A DNA stretch of 64,000 nt from Thiomicrospira sp. (GCF_014859555.1 NZ_JACUTY010000004.1:1-64000), one strand, 5' to 3'. Counted from the stretch's first letter, positions 1 to 10,051 are shown. A program made the numbers and translations. Notes: a model not told the origin generated them from the sequence alone.

Positions 1-21
1 ATCGCCAAGCTCCATACATCT

Positions 22-51
22 AAAAACCCCTCGCATGAGGGGTTTTTTTTT
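22..51 (+). terminator. Rho-independent terminator of an upstream gene
   Basis: An 11-bp perfect stem (AAAAACCCCTC / GAGGGGTTTTT) with a 4-base loop GCAT is followed by a run of T. It ends a transcript that enters from the left edge of the window and separates it from the pilus operon that starts at 167. Confidence 0.85.
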
Positions 52-166
52 GCCTTAATTTTCCATTTTTATATCTTGTCATTAACTAGTGGCTTATCAT
101 TAGACTTCTCTGGCTTTTAAGCTTTAACTTCTTTAAAATGTAAAAAGAATTATTTGGATAAAAGAG

Positions 167-1516
167 ATGTATAGAGCTTTTTTTGATTTGTCTGATTTGC
201 CATTTCGATCTACCCCTGATTTAGATTATTTTTACAAAGATGCTGATCGTGAAGAAGTAGTGTCGGCTATTTTGTATTCGTTAGACAGGGGCGATGGCAT
301 TATAAAAGTAGTCGGTGAGGTTGGTAGCGGTAAAACGACTATTTTACGCAGGCTAAGCCAGAAATTGTCGGTTGATTATCAGATTGTTTATATCAACTCT
401 CCTAACCTGTTACCGCATGATATTTTATTTTTTATCTGCCATGAATTTGGTATTAACGTTCATGAAAATGAGCAAAAATTTTTTTTGATTTCCAAGTTAC
501 GCGATTTTTTTATCCAACAGCATGCCTTGGGGCGTCAACCTTTGATTTTAATTGATGAAGCTCAAGCTATGCCGATTGAAACCTTGGAGGAAGTTAGGCT
601 ATTGCTCAACTTGGAAACCGAACAACACAAACTTGTACAGATTGTGTTGTTTGGTCAGCCAGAGTTGGATACGGTTTTATCTAGGCCCGAAATTCGACAA
701 TTTCAAAGTCGAATTTCGCATGCCATATATTTACCTGCATTTGGTGTTTCGGATGTTAAGTCTTATTTAAATTTTCGTATGCGTAAAGCCGGTTATCAGG
801 GGCAGGATTTATTTAGTGTAAAAGTTGCTAAACTTATTTCTAAGTTATCTAAAGGTTTACCTAGGGATATTCATGTTTTAGCGGATCGTGCTTTATTGGC
901 GGCCTATTCTGAAGGAACGAAGTTTATAAAGCCTAGTCATATATCTAAAACAGGTTTTTTAATAAAACCAATTTGGGCAGGGCTAGTATTCGTAGTTAGT
1001 ATTTTTATAGTCGCTTGGATGGTGTTTTATTTTAAGGCTTCCCCGCTTAATCACGAAGATGTTATTAATGTTCCTGAGACTAACGCACTAACATTGAAAC
1101 TAGAAGAGTTTCAATCAACTACGGTGGTCAACTTAGATGTGAAAAACTTGAGTTCTATATCTAAATATAACGCTGTTATTGAGTCAAATATTAGCTTAAT
1201 ACAGTCTAATTCGACCATGCTTTATAGTGTGCAGTTGATGACAGCAGAACTGGCTAGTTTAGATGGTACGCTTAAAACAATGCAAACTTATGATTGGATT
1301 GATCCTGACCAACTATTTTATTCAATCAATCCTAAACGCGGTCAGTTCACTCTATACTATGGTTTTTACAGCGGTTATAGCTTGGCTATAAAGTTTATTG
1401 AGTCTTTGCCAAATTATATTTTGTCAAGCCAACCATTTATCGTGTCAAAATCTCAGGTATTAAGTTATTTATCAGAATCAATACAAACCGATCAAAAACC
1501 AAATAACCAACTTTAA
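167..1516 (+). CDS. mshM: MshM/ExeA-like AAA ATPase of an MSHA-type pilus system
   Basis: The 449-residue protein has an N-terminal AAA ATPase domain of the GspA/ExeA/MshM family. Walker A (GEVGSGKTT) is at residues 50-58 and Walker B (LILIDEAQAM) at about 125-134. A single membrane segment lies at about 268-289, followed by a C-terminal region of about 150 residues, probably periplasmic. In the family the cytoplasmic ATPase is linked through the membrane to secretin assembly or peptidoglycan. The start ATG at 167 is preceded by a purine-rich GGATAAAAGAG. It is the first gene of an eight-gene pilus operon, and the secretin follows after 9 bases. The mshM symbol rests on family and neighbours; exeA would be the alternative name. 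Confident in family, less in the exact ortholog. Confidence 0.82.
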   Translation: MYRAFFDLSDLPFRSTPDLDYFYKDADREEVVSAILYSLDRGDGIIKVVGEVGSGKTTILRRLSQKLSVDYQIVYINSPNLLPHDILFFICHEFGINVHENEQKFFLISKLRDFFIQQHALGRQPLILIDEAQAMPIETLEEVRLLLNLETEQHKLVQIVLFGQPELDTVLSRPEIRQFQSRISHAIYLPAFGVSDVKSYLNFRMRKAGYQGQDLFSVKVAKLISKLSKGLPRDIHVLADRALLAAYSEGTKFIKPSHISKTGFLIKPIWAGLVFVVSIFIVAWMVFYFKASPLNHEDVINVPETNALTLKLEEFQSTTVVNLDVKNLSSISKYNAVIESNISLIQSNSTMLYSVQLMTAELASLDGTLKTMQTYDWIDPDQLFYSINPKRGQFTLYYGFYSGYSLAIKFIESLPNYILSSQPFIVSKSQVLSYLSESIQTDQKPNNQL

Positions 1517-1525
1517 GAGGTGAGT

Positions 1526-3262
1526 GTGAAAAACTTCCGAGTACATCTAGTCATTCTGTTAAGTTTGTTGTTTGGTTTAGTTGCATGCTCTGGTCAGCCT
1601 GTAAACAACAATGATCGGGGTTTGGAAACGGCTAATAAGCCATCGGTCACGGATGGGCATTTAACAGCTCAGTCACGCCCAATAGAGTCCATTTCGGACT
1701 CAAGCGTTCCTAGTATTGTTAGTGCAAGAGCTTATAACATTCCACCGAAACCAGAAGTTTCATTACCTAGCTATAGCCTAACGGCCTTTGATGCGCCAGT
1801 GCATGAAATTATTTATCGGCTCTCTGAGATGTCTGGTTATGAAGTCGATATCTGGCCGGGTGTTGAGGGGAAATTAACCATTAATGCGATTAATCAGCCA
1901 TTAAAGTCGATCTTAAAAAGAATATCGGATCAGTTGGATTTGATCGTGGATGTCGATAAAGATTTGATTCAGGTTAAGCCGGATAAAGCGTATTGGAAAC
2001 ATTATCGTATTGATTATGTAAACATCAAACGTTCAAGTCGTGATTCTATCGTGATGAATATGACGGTGGGTGGTTCGGTTAATCCAACCCAAGGCGGGCA
2101 GTCTACAGGCAGTCGATCAAGTGTTGAAGTGGCGTCTGTACATGACTTTTGGTCAACGCTACGTTCAAGTTTATTAAGTATGACTTATGATCGAACCACC
2201 AGGCCTGGTGGTTCCAGTATTACAGCTGGTCAAGCCAATGTATTAAATGTGGCTCAATCTCCAGATTTAACGGGCTCATTCGACTCAGGTTCTAATGTTA
2301 ATCCAAATCGTTCTATACAAAATAACAGCAGTACGGTCGTAATTAATCCAGAAGCTGGCCTGGTATTGGTGTATGCCACTAATAAACGTCATCACCAAGT
2401 TCAGCATTATATTGACTCTATAACTCAGCGTTCTGAACGTCAGGTGATGATAGAAGCTTCGGTGGTTGAGGTGGTGTTATCTGAAAACCATCAATCTGGA
2501 ATTGACTGGTCCACGTCTGGATTTAGAAACTTGTCAAACCGTGAGGCTTTAATGGCGTTACCGGGGGCTGAGCCAATGGCTGACAATGTTTTTACGGCCA
2601 CCCTGGGGAATGATGTGGGTTTAGATTTAAATGTCGGCTTAAAAGCACTCGAAGAATATGGCGATGTTCAAGTGTTATCGAGTCCAAAGATAATGGCGGT
2701 GAATAACCAAACCGCCTTATTGAAGGTGGTGGACAACCAAGTTTATTTCACTATTGATGTTTCTCGATCTACAAGCACGGCCGGTACGGACGTGACCTAT
2801 TCAACCAGTGTTCATACTGTGCCGGTTGGCTTTATGATGAGTATGACACCGTTTGTGAGTGATCAGCGCGAAGTGTCTTTAAATATTAGACCCACTATTT
2901 CAAGAATTATAGGCCGGGTTAATGATCCCAATCCTGATTTATTTGAAGTGGGCGCGGTAAGTTCGATACCGATTGTGCAAGAGCGTGAGATGGAAACGGT
3001 GCTAAAGTTGCGTGATATGCAGACGGCGGTAATTGGTGGATTAATTGAAGATCGCCAAGATAATTTGGAGTCAGGTTTACCGTGGTTATCTCGCATTCCT
3101 ATTTTTGGCAATTTATTATTTGGTTATTCTGAGCGTAAAACATCGAAGACCGAATTGGTTATTTTTATTCGCCCTATTATTGTGGATCGCCCTGACATTG
3201 AATCGGGTGATTTAAAGTCGTTCCGTAGCTTGCTTGAAAAACGCACGGGAGCGTCTGAATGA
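1526..3262 (+). CDS. mshL: MshL-like outer-membrane secretin, lipoprotein
   Basis: This secretin-family protein forms the outer-membrane channel of MSHA/type IV pili. The N terminus is a lipoprotein signal with lipobox LVAC about 20 residues in. An STN-type domain covers about residues 95-155, and the secretin core occupies the last 290 residues, with typical end motifs such as VQEREMETVLKL and PWLSRIPIFGNLLFGY. A GTG at 1526 has AAGAGG five bases upstream, so I prefer it to the GTG at 1520, which overlaps that Shine-Dalgarno. The linker before the core carries a perfect copy of the iterated palindrome at 2198, encoding TTRPGG. The stop overlaps the next gene by four bases (ATGA), which suggests translational coupling. 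Confidence 0.88.
   Translation: MKNFRVHLVILLSLLFGLVACSGQPVNNNDRGLETANKPSVTDGHLTAQSRPIESISDSSVPSIVSARAYNIPPKPEVSLPSYSLTAFDAPVHEIIYRLSEMSGYEVDIWPGVEGKLTINAINQPLKSILKRISDQLDLIVDVDKDLIQVKPDKAYWKHYRIDYVNIKRSSRDSIVMNMTVGGSVNPTQGGQSTGSRSSVEVASVHDFWSTLRSSLLSMTYDRTTRPGGSSITAGQANVLNVAQSPDLTGSFDSGSNVNPNRSIQNNSSTVVINPEAGLVLVYATNKRHHQVQHYIDSITQRSERQVMIEASVVEVVLSENHQSGIDWSTSGFRNLSNREALMALPGAEPMADNVFTATLGNDVGLDLNVGLKALEEYGDVQVLSSPKIMAVNNQTALLKVVDNQVYFTIDVSRSTSTAGTDVTYSTSVHTVPVGFMMSMTPFVSDQREVSLNIRPTISRIIGRVNDPNPDLFEVGAVSSIPIVQEREMETVLKLRDMQTAVIGGLIEDRQDNLESGLPWLSRIPIFGNLLFGYSERKTSKTELVIFIRPIIVDRPDIESGDLKSFRSLLEKRTGASE
2193..2214. repeat. Iterated palindrome, 22-bp perfect version inside mshL
   Basis: The core ACCAGGCCTGGT is at 2198-2209 and the perfect symmetry extends to 22 bp. 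It is read in frame as Thr-Arg-Pro-Gly in a non-conserved part of the secretin. Confidence 0.9.
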
Positions 3263-4923
3263 GTGTCTTATTAGACGCACTTAAAAAAGCCGCGGCCGAA
3301 AAGAAAGCCAAGCAAGAAGGTAAGAGTCAAGTTGAAAAAGATGTGGACATCAGTAATGCTGCAATCTTGGCAGATTCTGAGGGTTTTTGTTCCGAAGCGA
3401 AAGCGAAAGCGGAATTAGAGGCAAGAGTGTTAGCTTTCGCTGAGGCTTCAACAAGCCAAGCGCTTGCCGAACCAACTAAAACGGATCCTAATCCAGAAAG
3501 TCGAACGGGAGGTCAAGGTTCGTTTCAGGCCGATTCTAGCTCGGTTTCTGCTGTGCCAAGCCCCGAACCCGTCACTAAGGCGTCAAAACCGATTTCAACA
3601 GCGTCTAAATTTAAATTGGCTGAGTCAGAGGTGGCATCGGCTCCATCCTATCCGTCTGCTTCCTCAAAAATTATGGATGTATTAAGTGATATCCCAGATT
3701 TGCCTGGAGTCGCTGAAAAACATGGCCAATCCGTTAAAACGCTTAATTCCGATTCTGAACCATCGGTGCCAAAGATGGCGGATCAACCGAAAACCAACCA
3801 AGGGCAAAACGCCAGTAGCAAACAGTCGGAGCTGGAAGCCTTGTTTAAACCGGGCAACCAGGTCTCATCTGCGCAGCGGGCATTGCAGTCCAAGCAGGTA
3901 AAAAAACTATTTTCACCAGCTTTAACCACAACATTAAAACCGCTTAAATCCTCAATAACGCGCAAGATTTATATTTATTTTATGGTGATTAGCGCCTTTG
4001 TAGCGGTACTAATATATTTCGCGCTGTTTATTTTTCAAGACTTGGAACGTAAATATGACCAACAGTTGGTTCAGTTTACATCAAGCATAGAAAAACCGAT
4101 TATACCCACACAAGACAAGACACAAAACGTATTTGAAAATGTCAGTGCTTCACCAAAATCCGAAGTAGATATTTATAATCGGCTGGATGATAAGCAATCC
4201 AAGCAGGTTGACGATTTGAATGCGGAACCTCAAACGACCCAACCCAACAGAACTAGATCGACAGCGGCGCCTAAAGAAAGGCTTAGTCCGCAGCAAACCA
4301 CCAGGCCTGGTGCAAATATAGAACTGAATCGAATAGAAAAGCTGGCTGAAAATGAATTGGCCTATCAGGCTTATTTAAGGTCGGATTTTGACAAGGCGGA
4401 AATCCATTATCGAAGAGGCCTGGCGGATAACCCTAATAGTAAGAACAGCCAAATTGGTTTGGCCGCGGTAGCGGCTCAGCGACAGGACTATGAGCAAGCG
4501 ATGTCTTTTTATTATAGAGTTCTGCAACAACATCCAGAGGATGTAGACGCCCTGCAAGGCATTGCGTCTATCGCGGCCGAACTTGGAAACCAGGAAGCCA
4601 CACTTAATGATTTGATTGGTTTGGCCAGACGTTATCCTGACTCGGCTACTTTGCAGTTTGCCTTGGGTAATCAGTATGCGCAGCGCCAAGATTGGTTTAA
4701 AGCACAGCAACATTATTTTGATAGCGTACGTTTAGAGCAAAATAATCCGGATTACCGATTAAATTTAGCCGTTAGTTTGGATCATCTTGGGCAGCTAGAG
4801 CAGGCGTTAGAACACTATAAGCACAGCTTGGCGTTAGCGGGAAATGACTCGTCTGCCCAGTTTAATAGCGTAGCTGTTTACCAGCGGGTTAAGCTGCTGC
4901 AAACTTTTATGGAACAGGATTAA
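3259..4923 (+). CDS. mshN: MshN-like membrane-anchored TPR protein
   Basis: The 554-residue protein has a cytoplasmic N-terminal half that is low-complexity and rich in Ala, Lys, Ser, Pro and Glu. One membrane segment lies at about 236-258. A probably periplasmic C-terminal half holds tetratricopeptide repeats from about residue 345 onwards (for example EIHYRRGLADNPNSKNSQIG and RDAL-like helical pairs). Position between the secretin and the MshE ATPase, plus this architecture, match MshN of MSHA loci. N-terminal sequence similarity to known MshN is weak, so the symbol is by context. A palindrome copy at 4300 encodes TTRPG just before the TPR region. The gene overlaps mshL by four bases. Confidence 0.75.
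   Translation: MSVLLDALKKAAAEKKAKQEGKSQVEKDVDISNAAILADSEGFCSEAKAKAELEARVLAFAEASTSQALAEPTKTDPNPESRTGGQGSFQADSSSVSAVPSPEPVTKASKPISTASKFKLAESEVASAPSYPSASSKIMDVLSDIPDLPGVAEKHGQSVKTLNSDSEPSVPKMADQPKTNQGQNASSKQSELEALFKPGNQVSSAQRALQSKQVKKLFSPALTTTLKPLKSSITRKIYIYFMVISAFVAVLIYFALFIFQDLERKYDQQLVQFTSSIEKPIIPTQDKTQNVFENVSASPKSEVDIYNRLDDKQSKQVDDLNAEPQTTQPNRTRSTAAPKERLSPQQTTRPGANIELNRIEKLAENELAYQAYLRSDFDKAEIHYRRGLADNPNSKNSQIGLAAVAAQRQDYEQAMSFYYRVLQQHPEDVDALQGIASIAAELGNQEATLNDLIGLARRYPDSATLQFALGNQYAQRQDWFKAQQHYFDSVRLEQNNPDYRLNLAVSLDHLGQLEQALEHYKHSLALAGNDSSAQFNSVAVYQRVKLLQTFMEQD
4300..4311. repeat. Iterated palindrome copy inside mshN
   Basis: Perfect ACCAGGCCTGGT, flanked by C and G to make the 14-bp form. 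It is read as Thr-Arg-Pro-Gly in the linker before the TPR repeats. Confidence 0.9.
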
Positions 4924-4925
4924 AC

Positions 4926-6611
4926 ATGGCTCAACCAATGCGCTTAGGTGACAAACTGATTCACGAAGGTTATATCAATGCCGATCAGCTAAGAATTGCT
5001 TTAACCGAACAACGCCGAACCGGTAAAAAACTCGGCGAGATTTTTGTTTACCTTGGGTTTATGACCGAAGAGCAGTCGCGTGAAGCGGTGGGTGAGTCAA
5101 CCGGTTATGACTCTATGAGCATTAAAGGCATCGTACCAGATTTAAGTGCATTAGCCACTCTAACCGAAACGTTTGCGCGCGCTAACCAGATATTACCAAT
5201 TAGTTTACGCGATGATCTACTTAAACTGGCGATGAGTAACCCAGAAGACATTTTGTTGCTGGATAAAGTTCGTCGAAATTTAAAACGCTCCGATTTACGA
5301 TTGCAGCCGGTGCTGGTGGCTGAGTCAGAAATTCAATTCGCGATTGATCATTATTATGGTTACGAGTTATCAATTGATGGCATTCTAAACGAACTGGAAA
5401 CGGGTCAAGTCGATATTCATGCCTTGTCGGAAACCGACGAATATTCGCAGCCCATGGTGCGTTTGGTCGATAGTTTATTGACCGACGCGGTTAAGCGCGA
5501 GGCCTCTGACATTCATTTTGAACCCGAAGAATACTATGTGCGTGTTCGTTATCGAATTGATGGGGTGCTGCAAGAAGTTCGCCTGCTTCATAAGTCACTT
5601 TGGTCGGGCCTGGTGGTGCGATTAAAAGTTATATCAAGCCTAGATTTGACCGATCAACGTTTGCCTCAAGATGGTCACATGGATTTAGTAGTCATGGGGC
5701 GCCGCATCGATTTTAGGGTTTCATCCTTACCCGGTACACAAGGTGAAAACTTTGTGTTGCGTATTTTGGATCGCGAAAAAGGTATCGTGCCTTTGGATGC
5801 TTTGGGTTTAGATCCGGATGCGTATCAAGAAGTAAAAATAATGATGAGTCGACCAAATGGCATTTTCTTGGTTACGGGGCCGACTGGTTCAGGTAAAACC
5901 ACCACCTTATATTCGATTTTAAATGAAGTGAATGATGTCGGGGTTAATATTATGACCCTGGAAGACCCAGTGGAATACCCCATGTCGTTAATTCGTCAAA
6001 CGGCCGTGAATGACGATATCGGTTTGACGTTTGCGCGCGGTATTCGAGCTTTATTACGTCAAGATCCGGATATTATTTTAATTGGTGAAATACGTGATAC
6101 CGAAACCGCTGAAATGGCTTTTCGTGCAGCGATGACCGGTCACCAGGTTTTTGCGACCCTGCATACAAACTCGGCACTTGGAACGATTCCGCGTTTGTTG
6201 GATATTGGCGTACCTTCGACCGTGTTGGCTGGCAATATTATTGGTATTGTGGCTCAACGTTTGGCGCGAAAACTTTGCCCTCATTGTAAACAACCTTATA
6301 CCCCCGATGCATTTGAAGCCCAGCTGGTCGGCTTAGAGGACAATGAGCATGCCGTGTTATACAAAGCCGTGGGTTGCGACAAGTGTAATGACATAGGTTA
6401 TAAAGGGCGGCTTGCGATTTTGGAAACCTTACGCTTTACCAATGAAATTGATGATTTATTGTTGGATGAAGCGCCCACCCATGTCTTGCTGAAACAAGCC
6501 AAAAAACAGGGCTTCAGAACCTTGACTGAGAGTGCGGTGAGTTGGGTGCGGCGAGGTGAAACCACACTAGATGAAATCAGCCGCGTGGTTAACTTAACCG
6601 AGTTGATATAA
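4926..6611 (+). CDS. mshE: MshE/PilB-type pilus extension ATPase with c-di-GMP-binding MshEN domain
   Basis: This GspE/PilB-family hexameric ATPase powers pilus assembly from the cytoplasmic face. Residues 1-150 form an MshEN domain: two tandem copies of the RLGxxL...G...L...Q pattern start at RLGDKLIHEGY and KLGEIFVYLGF. In the family this domain binds cyclic di-GMP. Walker A (GPTGSGKTTT) is at about 318-327 and Walker B (DPDIILIGEIRDTET) at about 380-395, with the Asp and His boxes between and after. A tetracysteine zinc site (CPHC near 454 and CDKC near 484) is typical of PilB/GspE. The length of 561 is normal. The gene starts two bases after mshN. Confidence 0.93.
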   Translation: MAQPMRLGDKLIHEGYINADQLRIALTEQRRTGKKLGEIFVYLGFMTEEQSREAVGESTGYDSMSIKGIVPDLSALATLTETFARANQILPISLRDDLLKLAMSNPEDILLLDKVRRNLKRSDLRLQPVLVAESEIQFAIDHYYGYELSIDGILNELETGQVDIHALSETDEYSQPMVRLVDSLLTDAVKREASDIHFEPEEYYVRVRYRIDGVLQEVRLLHKSLWSGLVVRLKVISSLDLTDQRLPQDGHMDLVVMGRRIDFRVSSLPGTQGENFVLRILDREKGIVPLDALGLDPDAYQEVKIMMSRPNGIFLVTGPTGSGKTTTLYSILNEVNDVGVNIMTLEDPVEYPMSLIRQTAVNDDIGLTFARGIRALLRQDPDIILIGEIRDTETAEMAFRAAMTGHQVFATLHTNSALGTIPRLLDIGVPSTVLAGNIIGIVAQRLARKLCPHCKQPYTPDAFEAQLVGLEDNEHAVLYKAVGCDKCNDIGYKGRLAILETLRFTNEIDDLLLDEAPTHVLLKQAKKQGFRTLTESAVSWVRRGETTLDEISRVVNLTELI

Positions 6612-6620
6612 GGGCTGAGT

Positions 6621-7826
6621 ATGCAAATATATCAATTTTCCGGCATTAATCGCTATGGTGAAAGGGTTCGCGGCCAAATCGAAGGTAAGAATCAAGCCGA
6701 AGTTGAGCAAAAACTTCAAGCCTCTAAAATTGATATTTTGAGTCTTAAACCCAAGGGTCGAGGGCTAAAACTGTTTAAACAGACGAAAATAACACGTAAA
6801 GAAATCATTGCGATTACCTTTCAGTTTGAACAGCTTTTACGCGCAGGTGTACCCTTAATGGAGATTCTGGCCGATTTACGCGATTCATTCGAGAATCATG
6901 CAGTAAAAGAAATGCTCGATTTTATTTATCAATCCATGGAAGGTGGTGAAACCTTTTCACATGCCTTGCAAAGTTATCGTGATGTGTTTGGCGATGTGTA
7001 TATTTCTTTGGTATCAGTCGGCGAACAAACCGGCCAATTGGAAGTCATTTTAGCCGACTTGGCCAATATGTTGAAGTGGGAAGATGAGCTGTTGGCTAAA
7101 GCCAAAAAAGTCATGATCTACCCCGCCATTGTGAGTCTTGTTGTGCTGGGTGTGGTGTTATTGATGATGGTGTTTGTGGTGCCCGAGTTGCTGGGTTTTA
7201 TCAGTCAAATGGGTGGTGAATTAGGCGCCTCAACGCGCGCATTAATTGCGACATCGAGCTTTATTCAAAATAACATTTTATTTTTGTTAGCGGCCCCCTT
7301 TGTATTGGTTTTTATATTTAAAGCTTGGTTGAAACGTTCTGAAATGTTTCGGATTCAGTTTGATAAAGCCAAGTTTAAAATTAAGATTATTGGCCCGGTA
7401 CTTTATAAATTGAAAATTGCGCGTTTAGCCAATTCATTGGCGGTTATGTACAGCGCGGGCATGAGTTTTACTGAAAGCATGAAGTTGGCCTCAAAAGTCG
7501 TGGATAACACTTATATGGAAAAAAATGTACTGATGGCGATTCGTTTGATTAAAGAAGGCGAACCGATTCATCAAGCCTTTGCGACGGCCAACGTATTTCC
7601 ACCACTTGGGGTACGCATGGTTAAGGTAGGCGAACGCAGTGGTCAAATGGACGAGTCGTTAAAAAATGTGAGTTATTTTTATGATCGCGAAGCCAAAGAA
7701 AGTATTGAGAAGATAGAACCCGCGATAGAGCCGTTATTAACCATAATTATGGCGGTGATAGTAGGCTGGGTTATGATGGCCGTGCTTGGGCCAGTTTACG
7801 ATACGATTACTCAGGTTCAATTTTAA
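6621..7826 (+). CDS. mshG: MshG/PilC/GspF-type inner-membrane platform protein
   Basis: The 401-residue protein belongs to the GspF/PilC family, the inner-membrane platform that couples the assembly ATPase to the growing pilus. It shows two repeated cytoplasmic GspF domains, each starting with a pattern like FTFQFEQLLRAGVPLME and RLANSLAVMYSAGMSFTES. Membrane segments lie at about 170-192, 215-235 and near the C terminus (IIMAVIVGWVMMAVLGPVYD). It starts ten bases after mshE, with GGGCTGAGT in the gap. Gene order ATPase-platform is the usual one for type IV pili. Confidence 0.92.
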   Translation: MQIYQFSGINRYGERVRGQIEGKNQAEVEQKLQASKIDILSLKPKGRGLKLFKQTKITRKEIIAITFQFEQLLRAGVPLMEILADLRDSFENHAVKEMLDFIYQSMEGGETFSHALQSYRDVFGDVYISLVSVGEQTGQLEVILADLANMLKWEDELLAKAKKVMIYPAIVSLVVLGVVLLMMVFVVPELLGFISQMGGELGASTRALIATSSFIQNNILFLLAAPFVLVFIFKAWLKRSEMFRIQFDKAKFKIKIIGPVLYKLKIARLANSLAVMYSAGMSFTESMKLASKVVDNTYMEKNVLMAIRLIKEGEPIHQAFATANVFPPLGVRMVKVGERSGQMDESLKNVSYFYDREAKESIEKIEPAIEPLLTIIMAVIVGWVMMAVLGPVYDTITQVQF

Positions 7827-7835
7827 GGTCAGCTT

Positions 7836-9395
7836 ATGCGTTATGTACTTTATGCAATGGATCATCACTTAGAAGCGTTTCAATTTCGAGGAAAACGCAT
7901 CGTTGGTCATAAGTCGTTTAACTGGCCAGACGTGTCGGAGTTTGTATCCAGTTTAGCGCTAAACGCACAAATTAGTGTCATTCTGGATGTAGTTGATGAG
8001 GATCTTCAGGTTGAGTTCATGCCTAGACTTTTGCCTTGGGAAAAGTGGGCGTTACAAACGCGTTTAGCTACTAAGTCACGTCAAAAAGGCGCCAGCGTGC
8101 AACGCTTTATTTGGACTGGACAACGTCAAACCAATGAAGATAACCGTGCAGAGGAAATGTTGTTGACAGTCGCACTTTATTCTTCTAATGCCGTTTCAAA
8201 TCTGATGAGTCAATTAAGCGAATCAAATTATATTTGGACGAGTTTGCATTCCTCCGCTTTCTTGCTAAAACGCTTGTTGCGATCTTATATGAAAGGTCAG
8301 CTTAAGCTAACCGCTAACCAAACCAAGGCACCTATTTTATTAGTGGTTAGAATGTCAGAGCGCCATTATCGTCAATGCTTTTTTCTAAATGGCCATCTGC
8401 GTTTAACGCGGATTGTGGAGATCAAAAAAGATCAGGAAACCGATTTGTCGAAAGTTGAATTTTTGGCACAAGAGTCTAAGTTGGCAACCCGATTTATTTA
8501 CAGTCAAAAAATTCTGCCGCAAGGTGCGCCTTTTAATTACATTATAGTTGATCATGTTGATGAAAGTTTGGTGGAAAACTTTTGGTCAATTTTTGAAAAG
8601 GCCGGTGTCATCTCACCACGCTGGGATAAAGCGTTGCATTTCTTTGATGTCGTCAACCTAGTTAACCGAGTTAGCATGCCCACGGATGATTTATGTTATG
8701 GCAATGCGGTGTTGGCGCAATCATTGCAAGCAGGTTGGGTGCCATCTTTCTTTTCAAACCCGGCGATAAAGAAGGTGAATCGATTTCGATACGCTGGCTT
8801 TGCACTTAAGATATTGGCCGGTTTAGTCGTGATTGCGATCGGATTTGGGGTAGTAAAGTCCAGTTTAGAGGACCGTTTTTTGGATCGCCAGCAGGACTTA
8901 TTTCAGCAGGTCGAGCAGTCACTACAGATTCAAAAAAAACATCTAATTGCTGAGCTCGAAGGTCAGGTGAAATCGCAAGATATGCAAGCCGCGGTTCAGT
9001 TTTCAGATCAGTTGAATAAAATGACGACGGCACAGCCTTACGGACTCGACTTGGTTGCATTGGCTGAATTATTGAGTCGCCATCCAAAAATTAAAATTGA
9101 ACAGATTCGCTGGCAGCCGCTTAATCAATTTGATGATAATCAACTTAAAGTCACGGTCCGAGGCCAGGTGCACCCATTTGACGGTCAATATAAGCCCATT
9201 ACACAAGCTTTAAATGCACTAGAATCTGATTTGACTGACCACCCCAGTATTGATCAAATCGTGTTTTTACAAAAGCCATTTAGTGAAGATCAGTCGCAAG
9301 GCCAGAGTCTACAGGTTGGGCGAGATACGCGTGCTTTGCCGTTTAGCTTAGAGTGGGTTATGCACGCGCGACAAACGCTGAAGGATACGCCATGA
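7836..9395 (+). CDS. mshI: MshI-like pilus assembly protein (PilM/PilN-like)
   Basis: The 519-residue protein has a large N-terminal cytoplasmic part of about 318 residues, one membrane segment at about 319-342 and a periplasmic C terminus with a coiled-coil start. This matches MshI, which combines PilM-like and PilN-like parts in one chain. Sequence conservation is low and I cannot point to a clear actin-like ATP-binding motif, so the call depends on architecture and on position after mshG and before an MshJ/PilO-like gene. It ends in an ATGA overlap with the next gene. Confidence 0.65.
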   Translation: MRYVLYAMDHHLEAFQFRGKRIVGHKSFNWPDVSEFVSSLALNAQISVILDVVDEDLQVEFMPRLLPWEKWALQTRLATKSRQKGASVQRFIWTGQRQTNEDNRAEEMLLTVALYSSNAVSNLMSQLSESNYIWTSLHSSAFLLKRLLRSYMKGQLKLTANQTKAPILLVVRMSERHYRQCFFLNGHLRLTRIVEIKKDQETDLSKVEFLAQESKLATRFIYSQKILPQGAPFNYIIVDHVDESLVENFWSIFEKAGVISPRWDKALHFFDVVNLVNRVSMPTDDLCYGNAVLAQSLQAGWVPSFFSNPAIKKVNRFRYAGFALKILAGLVVIAIGFGVVKSSLEDRFLDRQQDLFQQVEQSLQIQKKHLIAELEGQVKSQDMQAAVQFSDQLNKMTTAQPYGLDLVALAELLSRHPKIKIEQIRWQPLNQFDDNQLKVTVRGQVHPFDGQYKPITQALNALESDLTDHPSIDQIVFLQKPFSEDQSQGQSLQVGRDTRALPFSLEWVMHARQTLKDTP

Positions 9396-10051
9396 AGAAG
9401 CTAGACCTGGGTTTTAGTACTCAATATTTTCAGCGCTTAATACTCTGGCCGTTTTTAGGGTTGGTTTTTTCCTTGATTTTAAGTTGGGTTGTGTATGACC
9501 AGTTTCTTAAGCGAGTCAGTTTACAAACTCAGCAGGTCTATCTTCAAGAGCAGCAGGTTAATCAGTTGATGCGACAGGTTGGGCAGTTAAAACAAGAGGT
9601 GAGTGTTAAGCAAGCACACCAGCTGCGTTTTGAGGCCATTAAACAGCAGGGCTTTGACCAACCTATTGATCGCGTGCTTTGGACCGATAGCTTAAATCAG
9701 GTCAGCCAGGCCTGGTTGTTAAGCGGTTTGAGTGTACAGTTTGAAGCCGAAAAGCGTTTGAATGCTTCAGATGTTAAGCAGCTTCCAGTATCTCGGCCGA
9801 TTTTTTATAGCCATAAAATGATGCTTAATTTGAGATTGCAAACCGATGCGGACTATTTAAAATTAATGGATTGGTTACGTCAAAATGTAAGCCCATTTTT
9901 TTTAGTTGAGCATTGTGATATTCAGCTTCAGCGTACCGGCGTTGGGGTTGAAATGAGCTTAAAACCGGAGCAGGGTAATGTGGTAATGCGTTGTGGTTTA
10001 CAACTGTTGCGAGCTGAACCGGCTAGTTTTGATCCTAAGGAATGGCGTTAA
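9392..10051 (+). CDS. mshJ: MshJ-like (PilO-like) pilus assembly protein
   Basis: A 219-residue bitopic protein has one membrane segment at about residues 17-34, then a glutamine-rich coiled coil (QTQQVYLQEQQVNQLMRQ) and a small C-terminal domain. This is the PilO/MshJ plan, forming the inner-membrane alignment complex with MshI and MshK. The ATG at 9392 overlaps the mshI stop by four bases; an in-frame upstream codon exists but would run 43 bases into mshI. An 11/12 palindrome variant lies at 9705. Confidence 0.65.
   Translation: MKKLDLGFSTQYFQRLILWPFLGLVFSLILSWVVYDQFLKRVSLQTQQVYLQEQQVNQLMRQVGQLKQEVSVKQAHQLRFEAIKQQGFDQPIDRVLWTDSLNQVSQAWLLSGLSVQFEAEKRLNASDVKQLPVSRPIFYSHKMMLNLRLQTDADYLKLMDWLRQNVSPFFLVEHCDIQLQRTGVGVEMSLKPEQGNVVMRCGLQLLRAEPASFDPKEWR
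9705..9716. repeat. Iterated palindrome variant (11/12) inside mshJ
   Basis: GCCAGGCCTGGT differs from the consensus only at the first base and is read as Gln-Ala-Trp (SQAWLL). Confidence 0.7.
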